Origin: Gnetum montanum | Taxonomy: Eukaryota; Streptophyta; Gnetopsida; Gnetales; Gnetaceae | Direction of reading: 5' to 3' | NCBI GenBank assembly: GCA_015680685.1 | Contig: MNCI01035299.1 | Location: 136,044-200,043 of the forward strand | Length of the DNA stretch: 64,000 nucleotides | Shown: piece by piece, positions 44,321 through 55,527 of the stretch | How the letters are laid out: each line of letters starts with the position of its first letter | How positions within the stretch are numbered: the stretch's first letter is position 1 | The notes under the pieces: generated by a model | The model's input: only the letters and a program-made list of their open reading frames with translations | What the model was told of the DNA's origin: nothing | The model's database searches: none | Translations under genes and position numbers: made by a program

Positions 44321-44900
44321 TTCTTAATCATTCTAAGGCTTAGCAACTCATATGGATGAGAAGGCTTGTTACAACACTCCTCTATGCTACCATCTCCTCC
44401 ATGGAAGGGTAGTTCAGCCCAAGCCAAGCTTTCATTGGCCACTATGTCGGCCTATTCAATTGTTGGGACAAGGGTTTGATCCTTGGGGATTTCAATTTCT
44501 GAATCCTGTTCCATCTCCACATTGTTGACGGCTTGAGGGATCATCTTATCACTATGGATTATGACTTCCCCTCCCACATAGGGCAAGTGTATTTCTTAGT
44601 GAATGGGTGATGAGATGGCCCTTAATTGAGCCAACCAAGACCTCCCTAAGATTAGGTTGAGGTCCGGCATCTCCTTGATGACGATAAACACTGTGTTTGT
44701 GGGGAATTGATCCCATGCTACAAAGTTGATGTGCACCATTCCCTTAACTTGCACTTGTGCCCCATTAAATGACTTCAAACATGATGTTGTCGTGGGATTG
44801 ATCTAATCAAGAAAACCCAGTTCGTCCACTATGGGAAATGGAATGACATTGGCAGCAGCCCCGTCATCTACGTGTACTCTTCAAATCTTGTACTGGTAGA
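44321..44900 (-). pseudogene. pol: Protease of C
   Basis: Minus strand: RVHVDDGAAANVI is the active-site region (about 44830-44880), then LKSFNGAQVQVKGMVHI and LNLILGRSWLAQLRAI. Retropepsins normally have Asp-Thr/Ser-Gly; both B and C have Asp-Asp-Gly-Ala-Ala. The frame continues to about 44321 with EMEQDSEIEIP and ends at the candidate splice donor. Confidence 0.75.
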
Positions 44901-47900
44901 CCCAAATAGTGATGAAAATGGGTGTTGTTGTCACCTGACCCTTTTCTGGGTTGTCCTTAATGGGCTCATCATGAAATATCATTTGGGAAGACCATGATTG
45001 TTTAGCAGTGGGGGGAAGCATGATCGAATGGATTACTTCTTCATCTGCTAGTAAGCTTTCATCCACGGGTATGGATGTTAGCATGTGAACTATGGCTTCA
45101 CGATGCTTTTGGGATGTCATTAGCAAGCCATAGAGGCTCAGTGTTGTATTTTCTATTTGAGAGCCTACTTAACTTGCGTAAAAAAATTGAGGAGATCATG
45201 TCCACGATCTGGTTGTTTGTTGCCCTTCTCTTTTTCCATTCGTCCCAAGAGATAAAGCTCTCGGGGAGAAACGGTTTCTAGTTGAGGATTGTGTTTTCTT
45301 GGGCAAGGAGAAGATGATCACATCTGAGTAACGTTGTTCTTTTTAGAGGAAGGTGGAGCCAAGGGTGTTGAGGTGAGGGATGTAGGTTTAGGAAACCCCA
45401 ACCTAAGGCGGTCCTTGGCTGTGTTATCTATAATACGTCCTTCTCTTTTCCTGGTAGGTTGTGGTTCGGGCGTCGACTTAGAGACTTGCCTTTGTGTAGC
45501 AAGAGGAACTGACGACTTTGCTACCCTAATGAAAAAGGGTGCCCTAGGTGTGAACGTGGGCTAGGCCATGGCTTTATCAATAGTTGGCTACAGAACAAAG
45601 GTCTAAAATGGGACTCAGAGAACAAAAGGTTGTCACTGGGCCATACTCGTCAATGTCGACGGGCTTATCATTTGAGGTGGGCACGGAGGCACTCGTAACA
45701 CAAAGGGTTGATTTGGCTATGCCTGGCCATTACCTTCCTTACCCACTACATTAATAGTGTACCTTGCATTATTTTCATTTAACGGGTCTTGGTACACATG
45801 CATAGGATAGTTTTCTGGACGAACTAAACTACTGCTGTCTAGGATCAACTTACCTTGTTTGATCATGCATTGAATGTCATCTTTCAATGCCTAACATTAA
45901 TCTATGTCAAGCATAAAGTTTTTGGGGACTGTTGGTTCATTAGGAAGGGCCAAGGAGGGGTTCTTGAGTAGCTCACAATGCCATCTGTGGTGCTTTAGAG
46001 CCTCCTTGGACACCTTCTTGTGTTGAATGTGGCCAATTCCTAGTAGTTGCTTTAGAAGTTCTGAAGGCTTTACAGGTAGAGATGTGTATTTTGAGTGATC
46101 TTTATGCTCAAAATTAGGCTTCGGCTGAGGGGATGCCTCAAGGGGGGTGCTGTTTCCTGATCGATGCTGTTTGAGCTAGTTGTGACCTCAGCAGGCACCA
46201 TAGATACCTTCTTGTTGTTATTTTTCTTTTTGGCTCCTTTGGCCATGGCTGCTACTGTTGTTGTTGCAGCTTTGCCCTTGTCTTTGCTCTTATTGTGGGC
46301 ATTTTTATAGACCACATATGCTAGGTCTTTGCTAGCTTGTGCCGCGTCTTGAATTCTCTTAGTCTAAGCAAAGGCTTGGCTGAGGGAGCGAAGAGTGAGG
46401 TAATATAGTTTAGACTTAATAAAGTCATTAACTGCCCCCTTGAAGATTTCCAACAAATGGGCCTCCGTGATGGGTTCACAAATTTCATTCAAGGTGGCAC
46501 TCCACTATTGTATAAACTTTTGAACTAGCTTGAGTGGATCTTGCTTAATTCCCATTAACTGGTCCAGCGTTGCTTCTGCTTTTAGGTTGTATTTGAAACG
46601 AGTCATGAACTGAGTCAGCAGCTCTTCCAAGGTTGAGATGGAAGAGCGTGGAAGTGCACGATACCAATCTAAAGCTTTACCCATTAGGGATATGACAAAG
46701 ACACAGATGATGGTATGTGGCCATTGTTTTAGTAACAATGACTTTGACCTGAAGGTGACTAGATGAGTGTTGGGATCGCCTTCCCCGTTATATTTTGTAA
46801 AATGAGGAAGTGGCATCCCAGGAGGTAACGACAAGATGAGTACTACTGAACTGATAGGATTGTCATGATAGAAATCCATGACTTGTACTGTGTCAGAACC
46901 GGTAGCCTTAAGGCATTTAACCTCTTTGGTAAGGGTTTGAATATGCTGGAAGGCTTGATCTAGACTCGAGGACAAAGGGGTTGGCTATGGAATAGCAGGG
47001 TAAGCCACGATGGATGGCAGGATAGGGGTACCAGCATGGCTTGTAAGTGATGCAATAGGAACTATCCCTGTAGGTGGTACCACCTGTGTCATCCACCACC
47101 CAGCAGGTGGTGCAGGTGGGGTGACTATGGTCGATTGTGCTATAGGATATGTTGTTTGCGTAGCTGGGGGCAAAAACAATGACCCTGCAGTCAGATTTAC
47201 CGATTGTGAGACTTGGTGTTGATGATGAGTGAGATAGGCCATTTGTGTAGGTAGTGTAACAAGGGGTGATGTATTTGATGTCCACCACGCAGTAGGGATG
47301 GGTCCTACCATTGATGGTGGAGCGGGAGCGAAAGCTGGGATAAATGTGGGAGCGACATGTAATTGTGAAGTGGGTACTACATGCACATACAACAACGTAG
47401 GCATAGGTATGCGATCAGATGGATTAGCTAACTGTGACTACGGAGGAATGGTGTGTGAAGGGACAACACCTAGGAAGGTTGCTGGAGAGAAGAAATGCTA
47501 AAGGGATGCATGTGTGACACGGTCAACGGTAGACAACAATAACGACGTAGTGATCATAAACAGTGGATTTACATAGGATGCTGTGGAGGGAGGATCCATG
47601 ACAAAGCTAGAATGACTGCCTCCCTCGGAGTGGGAATCTAGGTCCTCCTGCCCATTGTGGGATGTTTCATCATGGAACAACTCATCTCATTGTTTCGTTG
47701 ATGCCCTGACCATTAACAGTTGATCCAACATCCACTATTTTTGGTCCGTTAGGGGTATGGAAGCGTTAGGTGAAGGAACGAATTCCCTCCCATTACAGTA
47801 GTTGAACTTGTATTTGTGTTTCACTTCGAGTTCCTATGGGTACATAGGCAGATTCACCATAAGCTTGGCACAAAGGAAGTTGTAGTGCTCCATGTGCTGA

Positions 47901-48049
47901 GCATGTTCCTCAGGCTCTTTATTTTGAATCCTGAGGGACCAGCGTGGCTGCAATGGACTAGCCGGTGACTCGATAATAGCAAGCATAGCCTACACCGTCC
48001 AGGGGTTTTTGAGGTTAGTGGTGGTAATGGCAGTGGTCGATGCAGCCAT
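44901..48049 (-). pseudogene. gag: Gag of C
   Basis: ATG at 48047-48049 (MAASTTAITTTNLKNPW). After a Thr/Pro-rich stretch (47000-47400) comes the capsid core 46505-46975: LDQAFQHIQTLTKEVK, then LPHFTKYNGEGDPNTHLVTF, KALDWYRALPRSSI, LTQFMTRFKYNLKAEATLDQ. B has the same core at 51194-51499. A Lys-rich segment follows (about 46200-46310). Near 45880-45920 the zinc-knuckle region is shortened against B: NEPTVPKNF joins ALKDDIQCMIKQG with most of the knuckle missing. Several stops. The 139-residue and 123-residue ORFs at 46917-47404 are alternative frames of the Pro/Thr-rich part. Confidence 0.8.
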
Positions 48050-48261
48050 TCTCTACGCAATTGGGAGGTAATGATAACGAAGATAGAGATTACAAAGGAA
48101 AAAGTAGGTTAAGGCAAATGTGGGCTTTCTATCCTACTGGATTCCAAATGAAGTGACCGATTTATACCGCACGACCACGTAAACAACCACGGAGGTATCA
48201 CGTTTACGTTAGGCAATAATGGGTACAGATAGCTTATAGGACTACCCGTGAAACACAGATC

Positions 48262-48295
48262 AGAGGTTCAGGCCCTCCTTCTAGTGCCAGAAAAT
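48262..48295 (-). promoter_or_regulatory. Primer binding site region of C
   Basis: Minus strand after the LTR: ATTTTCTGGCACTAGAAGGA, then GGGCC. B has CTCTAGAAGGAGGGC at the same place (49739). It lies directly next to the LTR and is purine-rich, as expected, but I cannot name the tRNA. Confidence 0.6.
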
Positions 48296-49588
48296 TGTAA
48301 TGATGAAAAACATCGGTTGCTGGAAACACCAGGGGGATTTCCATGTAAACAGTTTTAACCCAAGATCCGTGTGAGGGCTGTGTTGGAAAAAACGAATCCT
48401 AGGTGCCCTAAATGGTCTTGTCGATTAGATAGGAACTTACTTAGTCAGTAAACTTGTCAATGATCATGTAACGAGGTGACAATTTAATATGAAAATATAT
48501 TATCGATTGATGAGAAAATGAGATTTGCTCTAAGATCGGATCTTGAAGGCAATGAAGGCGATGTAAACTATGTAAAAATGATTGTAAAATTCAATGTAAA
48601 TGGGGCATAGTGACTGGAATTTGGAATGTGCACGATCCTAGGATTTGGGATCCACCTTATAGATAAATATGATGAATACAACAGGATTTACAAACAGACT
48701 TTGGTTTGGACAAAGTGTCTGCCACCAATAAGAAGCTATTTAGAGATTAAACAAGCAAAGGCTAATCTACCTTGTTCACTAGCCAATCTGGGTGCAAGGG
48801 AGTTAGGCTCAAAGCGAAGTGTTTGCTAATTTAAAGTCTTTGGTTAAAAGCTTCTCTCTGTCACCGTTGATGATCTTCTATTGCCAACTCTTTCTTGTCA
48901 TCTCACCAATCTTTTGCCAAAAAATTGTCAATAGTTGTTAACCCTTTGAGCATTGTCTACTGGGGTATTTATATGATTAGGGTTAGGAGAAAAATGTGAT
49001 TTAGATGATGCATGTCCTAGGCCCACAAAATGCCATTGACCTAATATGTTGTAGGTGAAGCTTGTGACGCTACGCTATGCTACACTTTTAAGTGTAGCAT
49101 AGCGTAACCACCCTTTAAGAATACAGTTTATTTGACCTTGTCTCTTGCGTTGAATAAATTGTCCTGCGACTACGCTATGATACGCTGGGAAGTGTATCAT
49201 GGCGTAACGACTGCTACTGCTCGAATTTCATTATCCTTGTTGTTGTGGCTAAGTTAACTATGTTGTTTACATTATGCTGTGTTACGCTGCATAGTGTAAT
49301 GCAGCATAGCATGCAGAGAGTTAAAGTTTTGAACATGGCTAACTTGTGAAGTTGAAGTGTTGTCGCTACACATACCTTGTTCTGTTCTATTCTCCTGGAG
49401 TCCACTACGTTGAGCTGTGTAGCGTAGCGTAGTAGGCCCTTAGTTGAAAAAAGAAAACTTGCTGAGATATGCCACTATTTCCGATGTTTCCATCGTTCGG
49501 ATGTCTTGACGTTGCACTTATGGAGATCCCTGCCTAAACTTTGAGACATTGCTGAATCATTGAGGTCTCAAAATTTCATGGTGTTTCA
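48296..49588 (-). repeat. C 5' LTR (1293 bp)
   Basis: TGTAATGATGAAAAAC to GGTGTTTCA, partner of 32586-33879. ATATAAATACCCC on the minus strand (about 48963-48975) is the TATA box. Differences between the two LTRs are mainly C/T and G/A. Confidence 0.9.
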
Positions 49589-49730
49589 GTAAGTCCCTAT
49601 CTGATCGACAAGACTGTTTAGGACACCCCATTTTCGTTCTCTCTAACATGGCCCTTTCACGGATTTGGGGTTAGGCTATACACCCAATGACCTCTTGATG
49701 TTCTAGCCAACGGTGTTTTTGGATGTCATA
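49589..49730 (+). repeat. B 5' LTR, second part (after C)
   Basis: It begins with the second GTAAG, then TCCCTATCTGATCGACAAGA, matching 56610 onward in the B 3' LTR. It ends GATGTCATA where the 3' LTR has GATGCCACA. Confidence 0.9.
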
Positions 49731-49757
49731 GTTTTTGCCTCTAGAAGGAGGGCTTGA
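49731..49757 (+). promoter_or_regulatory. Primer binding site region of B
   Basis: GTTTTTGCCTCTAGAAGGAG then GGCTTGA, aligned with the C site. The tRNA is not identified. Confidence 0.55.
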
Positions 49758-49838
49758 CCATTTCCATCTCCATTTTTTGATTAGCTCTTAGTCAAAACTC
49801 TGGATGTTCTAAAGAGTGTAACAAGTTCTTAGAGCATG

Positions 49839-50033
49839 ATAAGCTATATTGTAGTAAGCTCCAACATAGCCAGCATGATAAGCTATAATGTAGCAAGCTC
49901 TAGCATAGCGAGCATGACAAGCTATAGTGTGGTGAGCTCTAGTGTAGCGAGCGTGACAAGCTATAGCATAGCAAGCTCTAGCATAGTGAGCGTGACAAGC
50001 TATAGGATAACAAGCTCCAGCGTAGCAAGTGTA
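49839..50033 (+). repeat. 39-bp tandem repeat, five copies (B leader)
   Basis: Units begin GATAAGCTATA or GACAAGCTATA and end GAGCAT or GAGCGT, each 39 bp. Because 39 is a multiple of three, open frames appear on both strands as 13-residue repeats. They have no start or context for a real protein. Confidence 0.85.
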
Positions 50034-50044
50034 GCACCAAAGTT

Positions 50045-50215
50045 GGCCATTTTTCACAGTTTTCATACTTAGCATTTTTTCTGCGTTTTTATACTTAGCA
50101 TTTTTTCTGCATTTTTACACTTAGCCATTTTTCTACATTTTTATACTTAACCACTTTTCTGCTACCATCGGACTTAGTCATTTTTTTTTGCAGTTTTTAG
50201 AGTTAGCCATTTTTT
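50045..50215 (+). repeat. 26-bp tandem repeat, about six copies (B leader)
   Basis: Unit CATTTTTTCTGCGTTTTTAT then ACTTAG, progressively degenerate to the right. Confidence 0.8.
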
Positions 50216-50883
50216 GCAAACAACAACTCTCACAACCCAATCTGTAAATATGAATCCAGATCAACCTTCCACATTGGTGTCTAACACATTTGACACTAGG
50301 ATCCAGCCAAAGCATGCTACACGAAGACATGAACAATATAATTTTTTTGTGCCAAAATCCAAGCAGGACTACTAGTGGATTACCTTGATTTGGAGGTAAA
50401 ATAGGACTATGAACGAGTCCACTAGAATAGATGGGAGTACAATCCCTCATTTGACATAATCCCACTCACGGAGTCCTACCACCAGTTGTTGTCCCAACCC
50501 ATCTGTGCAAATAAGCATGATGCAAGAACAACATATGAGGAAGCCTCATAGAATGAAGAAGATGAGTTCGAGGCCCACTCCAAGCATGAGAGCCCCCTCT
50601 ACACCATCCTCCAATGACCACTCCCTAGTACAACGCCTCCTTAGTTTAGTCCATCCATCCTCTCCAAGATGGTGACCATGCTAATTCAGCCTTCCTTGTA
50701 AGCAACTAATGCATTTTCCCAACACTATGCTCATGCAGGGGCCACCTCCCAACCCTAGACAACTTAGGTATCCTACATCCCACCTATCTTGGTGGCATCT
50801 GTGGTGTCTGTCCAACCCACTCATGTGTGGCCTACTTCTATCACCACACCCATCGCTCAGCCAACACATCAACTAAACCCATT
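50216..50883 (+). other. Leader of B between the two repeat arrays
   Basis: About 670 bp before the 30-bp array. Fragments such as NKHDARTTYEEAS suggest decayed gag N-terminal coding, but no frame is convincing. Confidence 0.35.
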
Positions 50884-51003
50884 TGCTATGATGTTAAACT
50901 GGCAACAACTGTATGCTACGTAGTTAAACTAGCAACAACCATCCACCACAATGCTAAACTGGCAACAACCGTCTGCTATGATGTTAAATTGGCAAAATCC
51001 ACA
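50884..51003 (+). repeat. 30-bp tandem repeat, four copies (B, near gag start)
   Basis: Unit TGCTATGATGTTAAACTGGC then AACAACCGTC. The core TATGA-GTTAAACT-GC is the same as in the 3' arrays of B (54148-54420) and C (35070-35450). Confidence 0.8.
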
Positions 51004-51059
51004 ACCAAGAATTTGATGCTATGCTATGTAACCAACACAAGCCTAGGCAATGCAACTAG

Positions 51060-53140
51060 CTGACACATCCCCAAGCTTGGATCAAGCATTCTAGCTAATC
51101 CAAAGCTTGACAGAGGAGATCAATCAACACAAGGCTATCTCCTTTGACACTGTCAAGGTAGTGGACTTCTACTGAGATGGCTTCATAAGTCCAATGGTAC
51201 CACCCCCAACTCTTCCAACTAGGGTCCAACTACCTCAATTCACCAAGTATAATGGTGAAGGAGACCCTAATGCACACTTGGTCACATTTCGATTCGAGTG
51301 CCTACTCCTTCAAGCTTGGCCACATGCCATCATGCATGTGTTCCCTATGTTACCCACTGGCAAGGCCTTAGATTGGTATTGCATGCTACCCAAGGCATTG
51401 ATATCTTCTTTGGAGGATCTCATAAGCCAGTTTATGATACACTTTAGGTATAAACAAAAGCCTGAAGCAACCCTCGACCAGCTCATGCAGGTTAAGTAGG
51501 GGCCTCTAGAACTTGCGCCAAAATTCCTCCAACGTTGGAATGTTGCATTAAGTGAAATGCATGAACCCCTAGTAGAGACACATCTACTAGCCATCTTCAA
51601 AGGTGCAGTGAATGACTTCATTAAGTCCAAACTGTATTATCTAGCCCCAAAGTCTCTTAGCCAAGCCTTTGCCCAAACAAAAGGCATAGAGGAAGTAGTG
51701 TAAGCTAGCAATGACCCAACCTATGTGGCCTATAGAAACCAACGTGCTCGTAAGAAAAACACAATAGTGGCAACAGTGACTATAAGCACAAAAGTAACCA
51801 ACTGGGGCCCAACAGCTAAGCATCCTAAGGCCCTAGCTGACAAAATCGCCAACTCTAGTGCCAACTCATCTACATCGACAGGGGTCACCCCAAGGCCCAA
51901 CTTTTAGCACAAGGATTGCTCAAAGTATACAACACTACTGATGGAGCCCTCTAAACTACTGGAGAAACTCTTGAAAGGTAGGCAAATCCAACACAAACAC
52001 GTATCAATGATTACCTGCTAGAAACATGATAGGTACTACGAACTACTAAGGAACCCCACATTAGCGGTACCAAACGAGCCCCTGGTCCCACAACATTTTA
52101 AATTGGACCAATACTATCATTACCACCAATTGGTTGGTCATAGTATGGACAACTGTCATGCTTTGTAGGACGACCTACAAAGAATGATAGAACGGGGCCA
52201 ATTGGTGCTAGACATAGTGAGCCAATCCAATGTAGATAATGCTTCCTATGTTATAAACTTCATTAGCATAGGTGGCAAGCCCAAACCTATGCAACAACCT
52301 TTTGTGATCCATGTGCCTCTTAACAAGGTAAGGGTCCCCTTAGCCTCCACAAGCAAGAGGCCTTCCTTTGTTATCAAAGTACCACCTCTGACATCCACAA
52401 CACCCTTTGTGGTCAAGGTCCCAAACCAATCGTCCACTAAGATGTTAAATTGGCATGATGCAGCAACAACAACCACTAAGCAACCTTTCATTATGAAGGT
52501 GCCATAATGAGTTGGTCACACAAAAACTCCTAAGCCACCCTTTATCATAAGGATTCTACAATGTGATGGCCCCTCACATACTCCAAGCCCAACAGTGGGC
52601 AACATCTCGATCCATCCTCCTTCAAGGGTTGACCCCACTAGTAACCTAGGTAGGCCTATCAAATGGCAACATAAGAGGATGAGTAAGTGCCTTGCAACCC
52701 CTATGGCTAAAGCAAAGGCTATAATCAACAAGAAATATTCAAACACTAGGGCCCCAACCCCCAAGTAGACCAAGTAAACCAAGCTCGAGTCCCCTCCATG
52801 AGAGATCTGTCTCTGAAGCCACATGGAGGAAATCAAGGCCAACACAACAACCAATGACAAGGACTTCGTAGCTACACTAACCTAGGTAAAACAAATGCTC
52901 AAGCAAAAGAACACAATGTTGAGCTTGTACAACCTAGTCATGACCTCATCTACTGACTGCCAAGCATTGTCCCGAATCTTAGCATCCATTCCTATTACGA
53001 AGAAAATCCCTGAAGATGAGGCATCCATCCATGCAATGATGTTGCCCCCTACACCATAAGAATTGGGTTCAACACCTCTAGCCTTTCATGACAATGTAGT
53101 CAAAGTCAACCCCAAACAAGGGGAGGTCATTATAGCTTTA
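51060..53140 (+). pseudogene. gag: Gag of B
   Basis: One frame from about 51070 to 53100, with stops. In order: SLDQAF-LIQSLTEEINQ, LPQFTKYNGEGDPNAHLVTF, KALDWYCMLPKALI, then a matrix/capsid tail WNVALSEMHEPLVETHLLAI. The nucleocapsid motif YYHYHQLVGHSMDNCHAL (about 52110-52170) has its first Cys now Tyr. A linker of repeated P-F-V/I-KVP units follows (52270-52510). It is homologous to C gag but more complete at the knuckle. The minus-strand ORFs here are shadows. Confidence 0.85.
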
Positions 53141-53640
53141 CTATCCATTAGCATATGTGTTGGGTAGTGCACCATCCATAGAGTGTATGTTGATGATGGG
53201 GCAGCAACAAACATAGTCCTGTACTACGTCATCAAGAAGCTAGGCCTGGCAATGAAATTAGGCCAACCAAAACCATGTGTCTAAAATCCTTCAATGGATC
53301 ATGTGTCACAATTAGGGGTACAATAAAATTAGCCTTCATGGTAGGAGAGCAATTCCCCACTTGTGTAGATTTTACTATCATAGAGGAGATGCCAGGTTTC
53401 AACATGATTCTAGGCAGGCCTTGGCTAGCCCAACTAGGGACATCTCCTCTCCCATCCACCAAGAAATCCACCTTCCATATGAAGGTGGTCAAGTTATCAT
53501 CCATGTTGATAATGCTTCCTCTTCGACTATCCACAACATAGACATGGTGCAAGTTTCAAAAGAGGAGTTTCTTGGTGGTACACCCATGACAACCAATGCA
53601 ATGCCTAAGGCTAGCACACCCAAATGAGCGATTGAAGCCA
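53141..53640 (+). pseudogene. pol: Protease of B
   Basis: VYVDDGAATNIVLYYVIKKL at 53183-53245 is the active-site region. After a one-base frameshift near 53270 comes LKSFNGSCVTIRGTIKLAFM, then FNMILGRPWLAQLG. The gag and protease share a reading frame up to that shift. As in C, the catalytic triplet is Asp-Asp-Gly. RT does not follow. Confidence 0.8.
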
Positions 53641-54147
53641 ATAGCCTCCCAGAGGATCCTAAGCCTTGCATGCCTGCTAATCCACACCTAATTAGGAAAC
53701 GACTATGTCATCAAGAATTTTCCTTAGCCAAAAACACATTAGGCACTAGCTCACCCCTTGCCTCCGTTGGCCATACATTTTTAGTTTTTTCTTGGGTTAC
53801 ATTTGTTCATGCATTTACATTTCACCTGCTTGCTTAGTTTACACATAGCTTCACTTTGTTTACTCATTTCTACTTTTCTTATGCAACCAGTGACTTAGCT
53901 TATGCATTGCATTTAAAAAACATAAAAAAAAACACATAAAAAATGGCCCAAAAATGCCTTAAACTAGAGTACGGCCCAGAACGGCCTAAAACTATCAATT
54001 TTTGCACTTATTTTCTTTCATTCATGTATTTAAACTCTATTTACAATAGTTTCCACTTGATGTTGTTTTTTCTAGTTGATTTTTGCAGGATCTTGCAGGC
54101 ACAGAGCATGACTATGCATCTAGCATCGCACCTTACACAAGTAAGGT
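53641..54147 (+). other. Post-protease region of B with splice-acceptor-like site
   Basis: T-rich tract ending TTTTTGCAG (54080-54088), matching the acceptor before RT in C (38891). Repeats GGCCCAAAAATGCCTTAAAC and ACGGCCTAAAAC at 53945-53995 match the 44050-44180 repeats of C. RT to integrase are absent. Confidence 0.5.
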
Positions 54148-54420
54148 AAGCACTAGTCTGCTATGACTATAAACTAGCATAGATAGTCTGCTATGACTAT
54201 AAACTGGCACAGCTCATCTTTGGGTCATGACATTAAACTAGCATAATTGCTTGTGCTTGGGTCATAACGTTAAACTAGCACAACATCCATTGTCCACTAT
54301 GATATTAAATTAGCATCCAATGGTCTACTAGGACTAAACACTAGCACATAATGGTCTGCTAGGACCTTAAACTATGTTCATAGTCTACCAAGACTTTAAA
54401 CTAGCATGTTGTTGATATGA
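54148..54420 (+). repeat. Tandem repeat in the 3' region of B
   Basis: About eight units of 30-36 bp with AGTCTGCTATGACTATAAAC then TAGCA. Preceded by CAAGTAAGGTAAGCACTAG, which C has next to its array too. Confidence 0.75.
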
Positions 54421-55511
54421 TTCGAACACTTATCATTGGTGAAAGCCTTGGGAGCACTCATAGCATCATCGCCTCCCACCATTTTGATGATGTTTTCGAT
54501 CACTTGCCCTTAGTGTGACCTTTAGAGGACTCAAAACATCATCACCTGACACCTTCATTGGCTTCTTGAGAATTTGCAACTGGCACAACATTTGACCCAT
54601 TTACAGCATCTTCGCATCTAGCACCTACAACATCTTCACATTTGACATTTGCACTTGGATTTCACGTTGTGTGGTTTTCTTATCTTCTTGAAGTTGTGTT
54701 TGTAGGAAGAAACCTTAGAGGTGGTCATGCAGAGATGCATCTCATTGCAACAACAAGTCATCACATTACTCTGATGTGCATAATTGGACTAGTTAGGCCA
54801 CTCAAAAGTGGACATCCACCTCATCCCTATTACAGCCTATCCACATCCACTCCATCATCCCATATCCTCTCATCTCCAACATACTCATGATTACACATCC
54901 CTCGGATGCATACACACTGTGATGCATATGACATTCTCTTCACATCAACTATAGAACCTATGGTTGATGTAACATAACTCATCTTGTGGGGAGCCTTTGT
55001 TGCGTGGTCAAAGCCTAGGTGGATGTAACATGAATCATCCCTGGGAAACAAAGCCTATCTTCTTGATGGCCAATTTTCAGCTAACATTCAGTAGTAAGCC
55101 GAACCCAAAGAAGGTTCACCTCACAACTCAAGCACATCCCCAAGGAAATTGACAATGCTGCAGCTTCGCAATTGGCCCAGCCTTGGATCAACTTTGACGC
55201 TCTCATAAGCACTCTAACTAGAGGTTAATATTTCAGGGGTGAACCACTTCATGCCATGGTCACTATTAGCCATGCTCAATTTTCATCTTACGCCATGATT
55301 CACTATCTGCATTTCATTCCCACAATTCAAATTTCATCTCTCTAGCATTGCCTACACGCCTTTGTCCCTTAGCATAGCCTTATTCCCATATCACTCTTGA
55401 GCATGGTAAAATGACATCCGATCTTGTGCCAACAAGTGATGTTGGTGACATGTTTGCTGTGGTGTTTTGTAATTCTTTATCAACGTCTCTTGGGCCACTC
55501 CTCTAAACATC
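54421..55511 (+). other. 3' untranslated region of B
   Basis: About 1.1 kb with short CATC/CACC-rich stretches, no credible coding. It ends at the polypurine tract. Confidence 0.5.
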
Positions 55512-55527
55512 AATAAAGAGGGACCAT
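55512..55527 (+). other. Polypurine tract of B
   Basis: AATAAAGAGGGACCAT immediately before the 3' LTR; same design as C. Confidence 0.9.

Larger units (their letters stand above)
32586..49588 (-). mobile_element. Tat/Ogre-like LTR retrotransposon C with an antisense gene
   Basis: 17,003 bp between perfect GTAAG duplications, inserted in the B 5' LTR. Minus-strand order: 5' LTR 48296-49588, primer site, gag 48049 to about 45200, protease 44900-44321, apparent intron 44320-38891 holding an opposite-strand gene, RT, RNase H plus a second RNase H, integrase to about 35690, tandem repeats, polypurine tract 33880-33892, 3' LTR 32586-33879. A second RNase H and a pro/RT intron are known traits of Tat/Ogre elements. 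Every ORF carries stops. Confidence 0.9.

Noticed and set aside
46985-47404. 139-residue Pro/Thr/Ala-rich ORF and the overlapping 123-residue ORF
   Set aside because: They are alternative frames of the low-complexity part of C gag; no independent motif.
49809-50075. Repeat proteins on both strands (13-residue units)
   Set aside because: They arise because the minisatellite unit is 39 bp; both strands are open for the same reason, and no start context or homology supports translation.
49839-51003. CRISPR-like direct repeats
   Set aside because: Units are contiguous tandem repeats without unique spacers, inside a eukaryotic retroelement.
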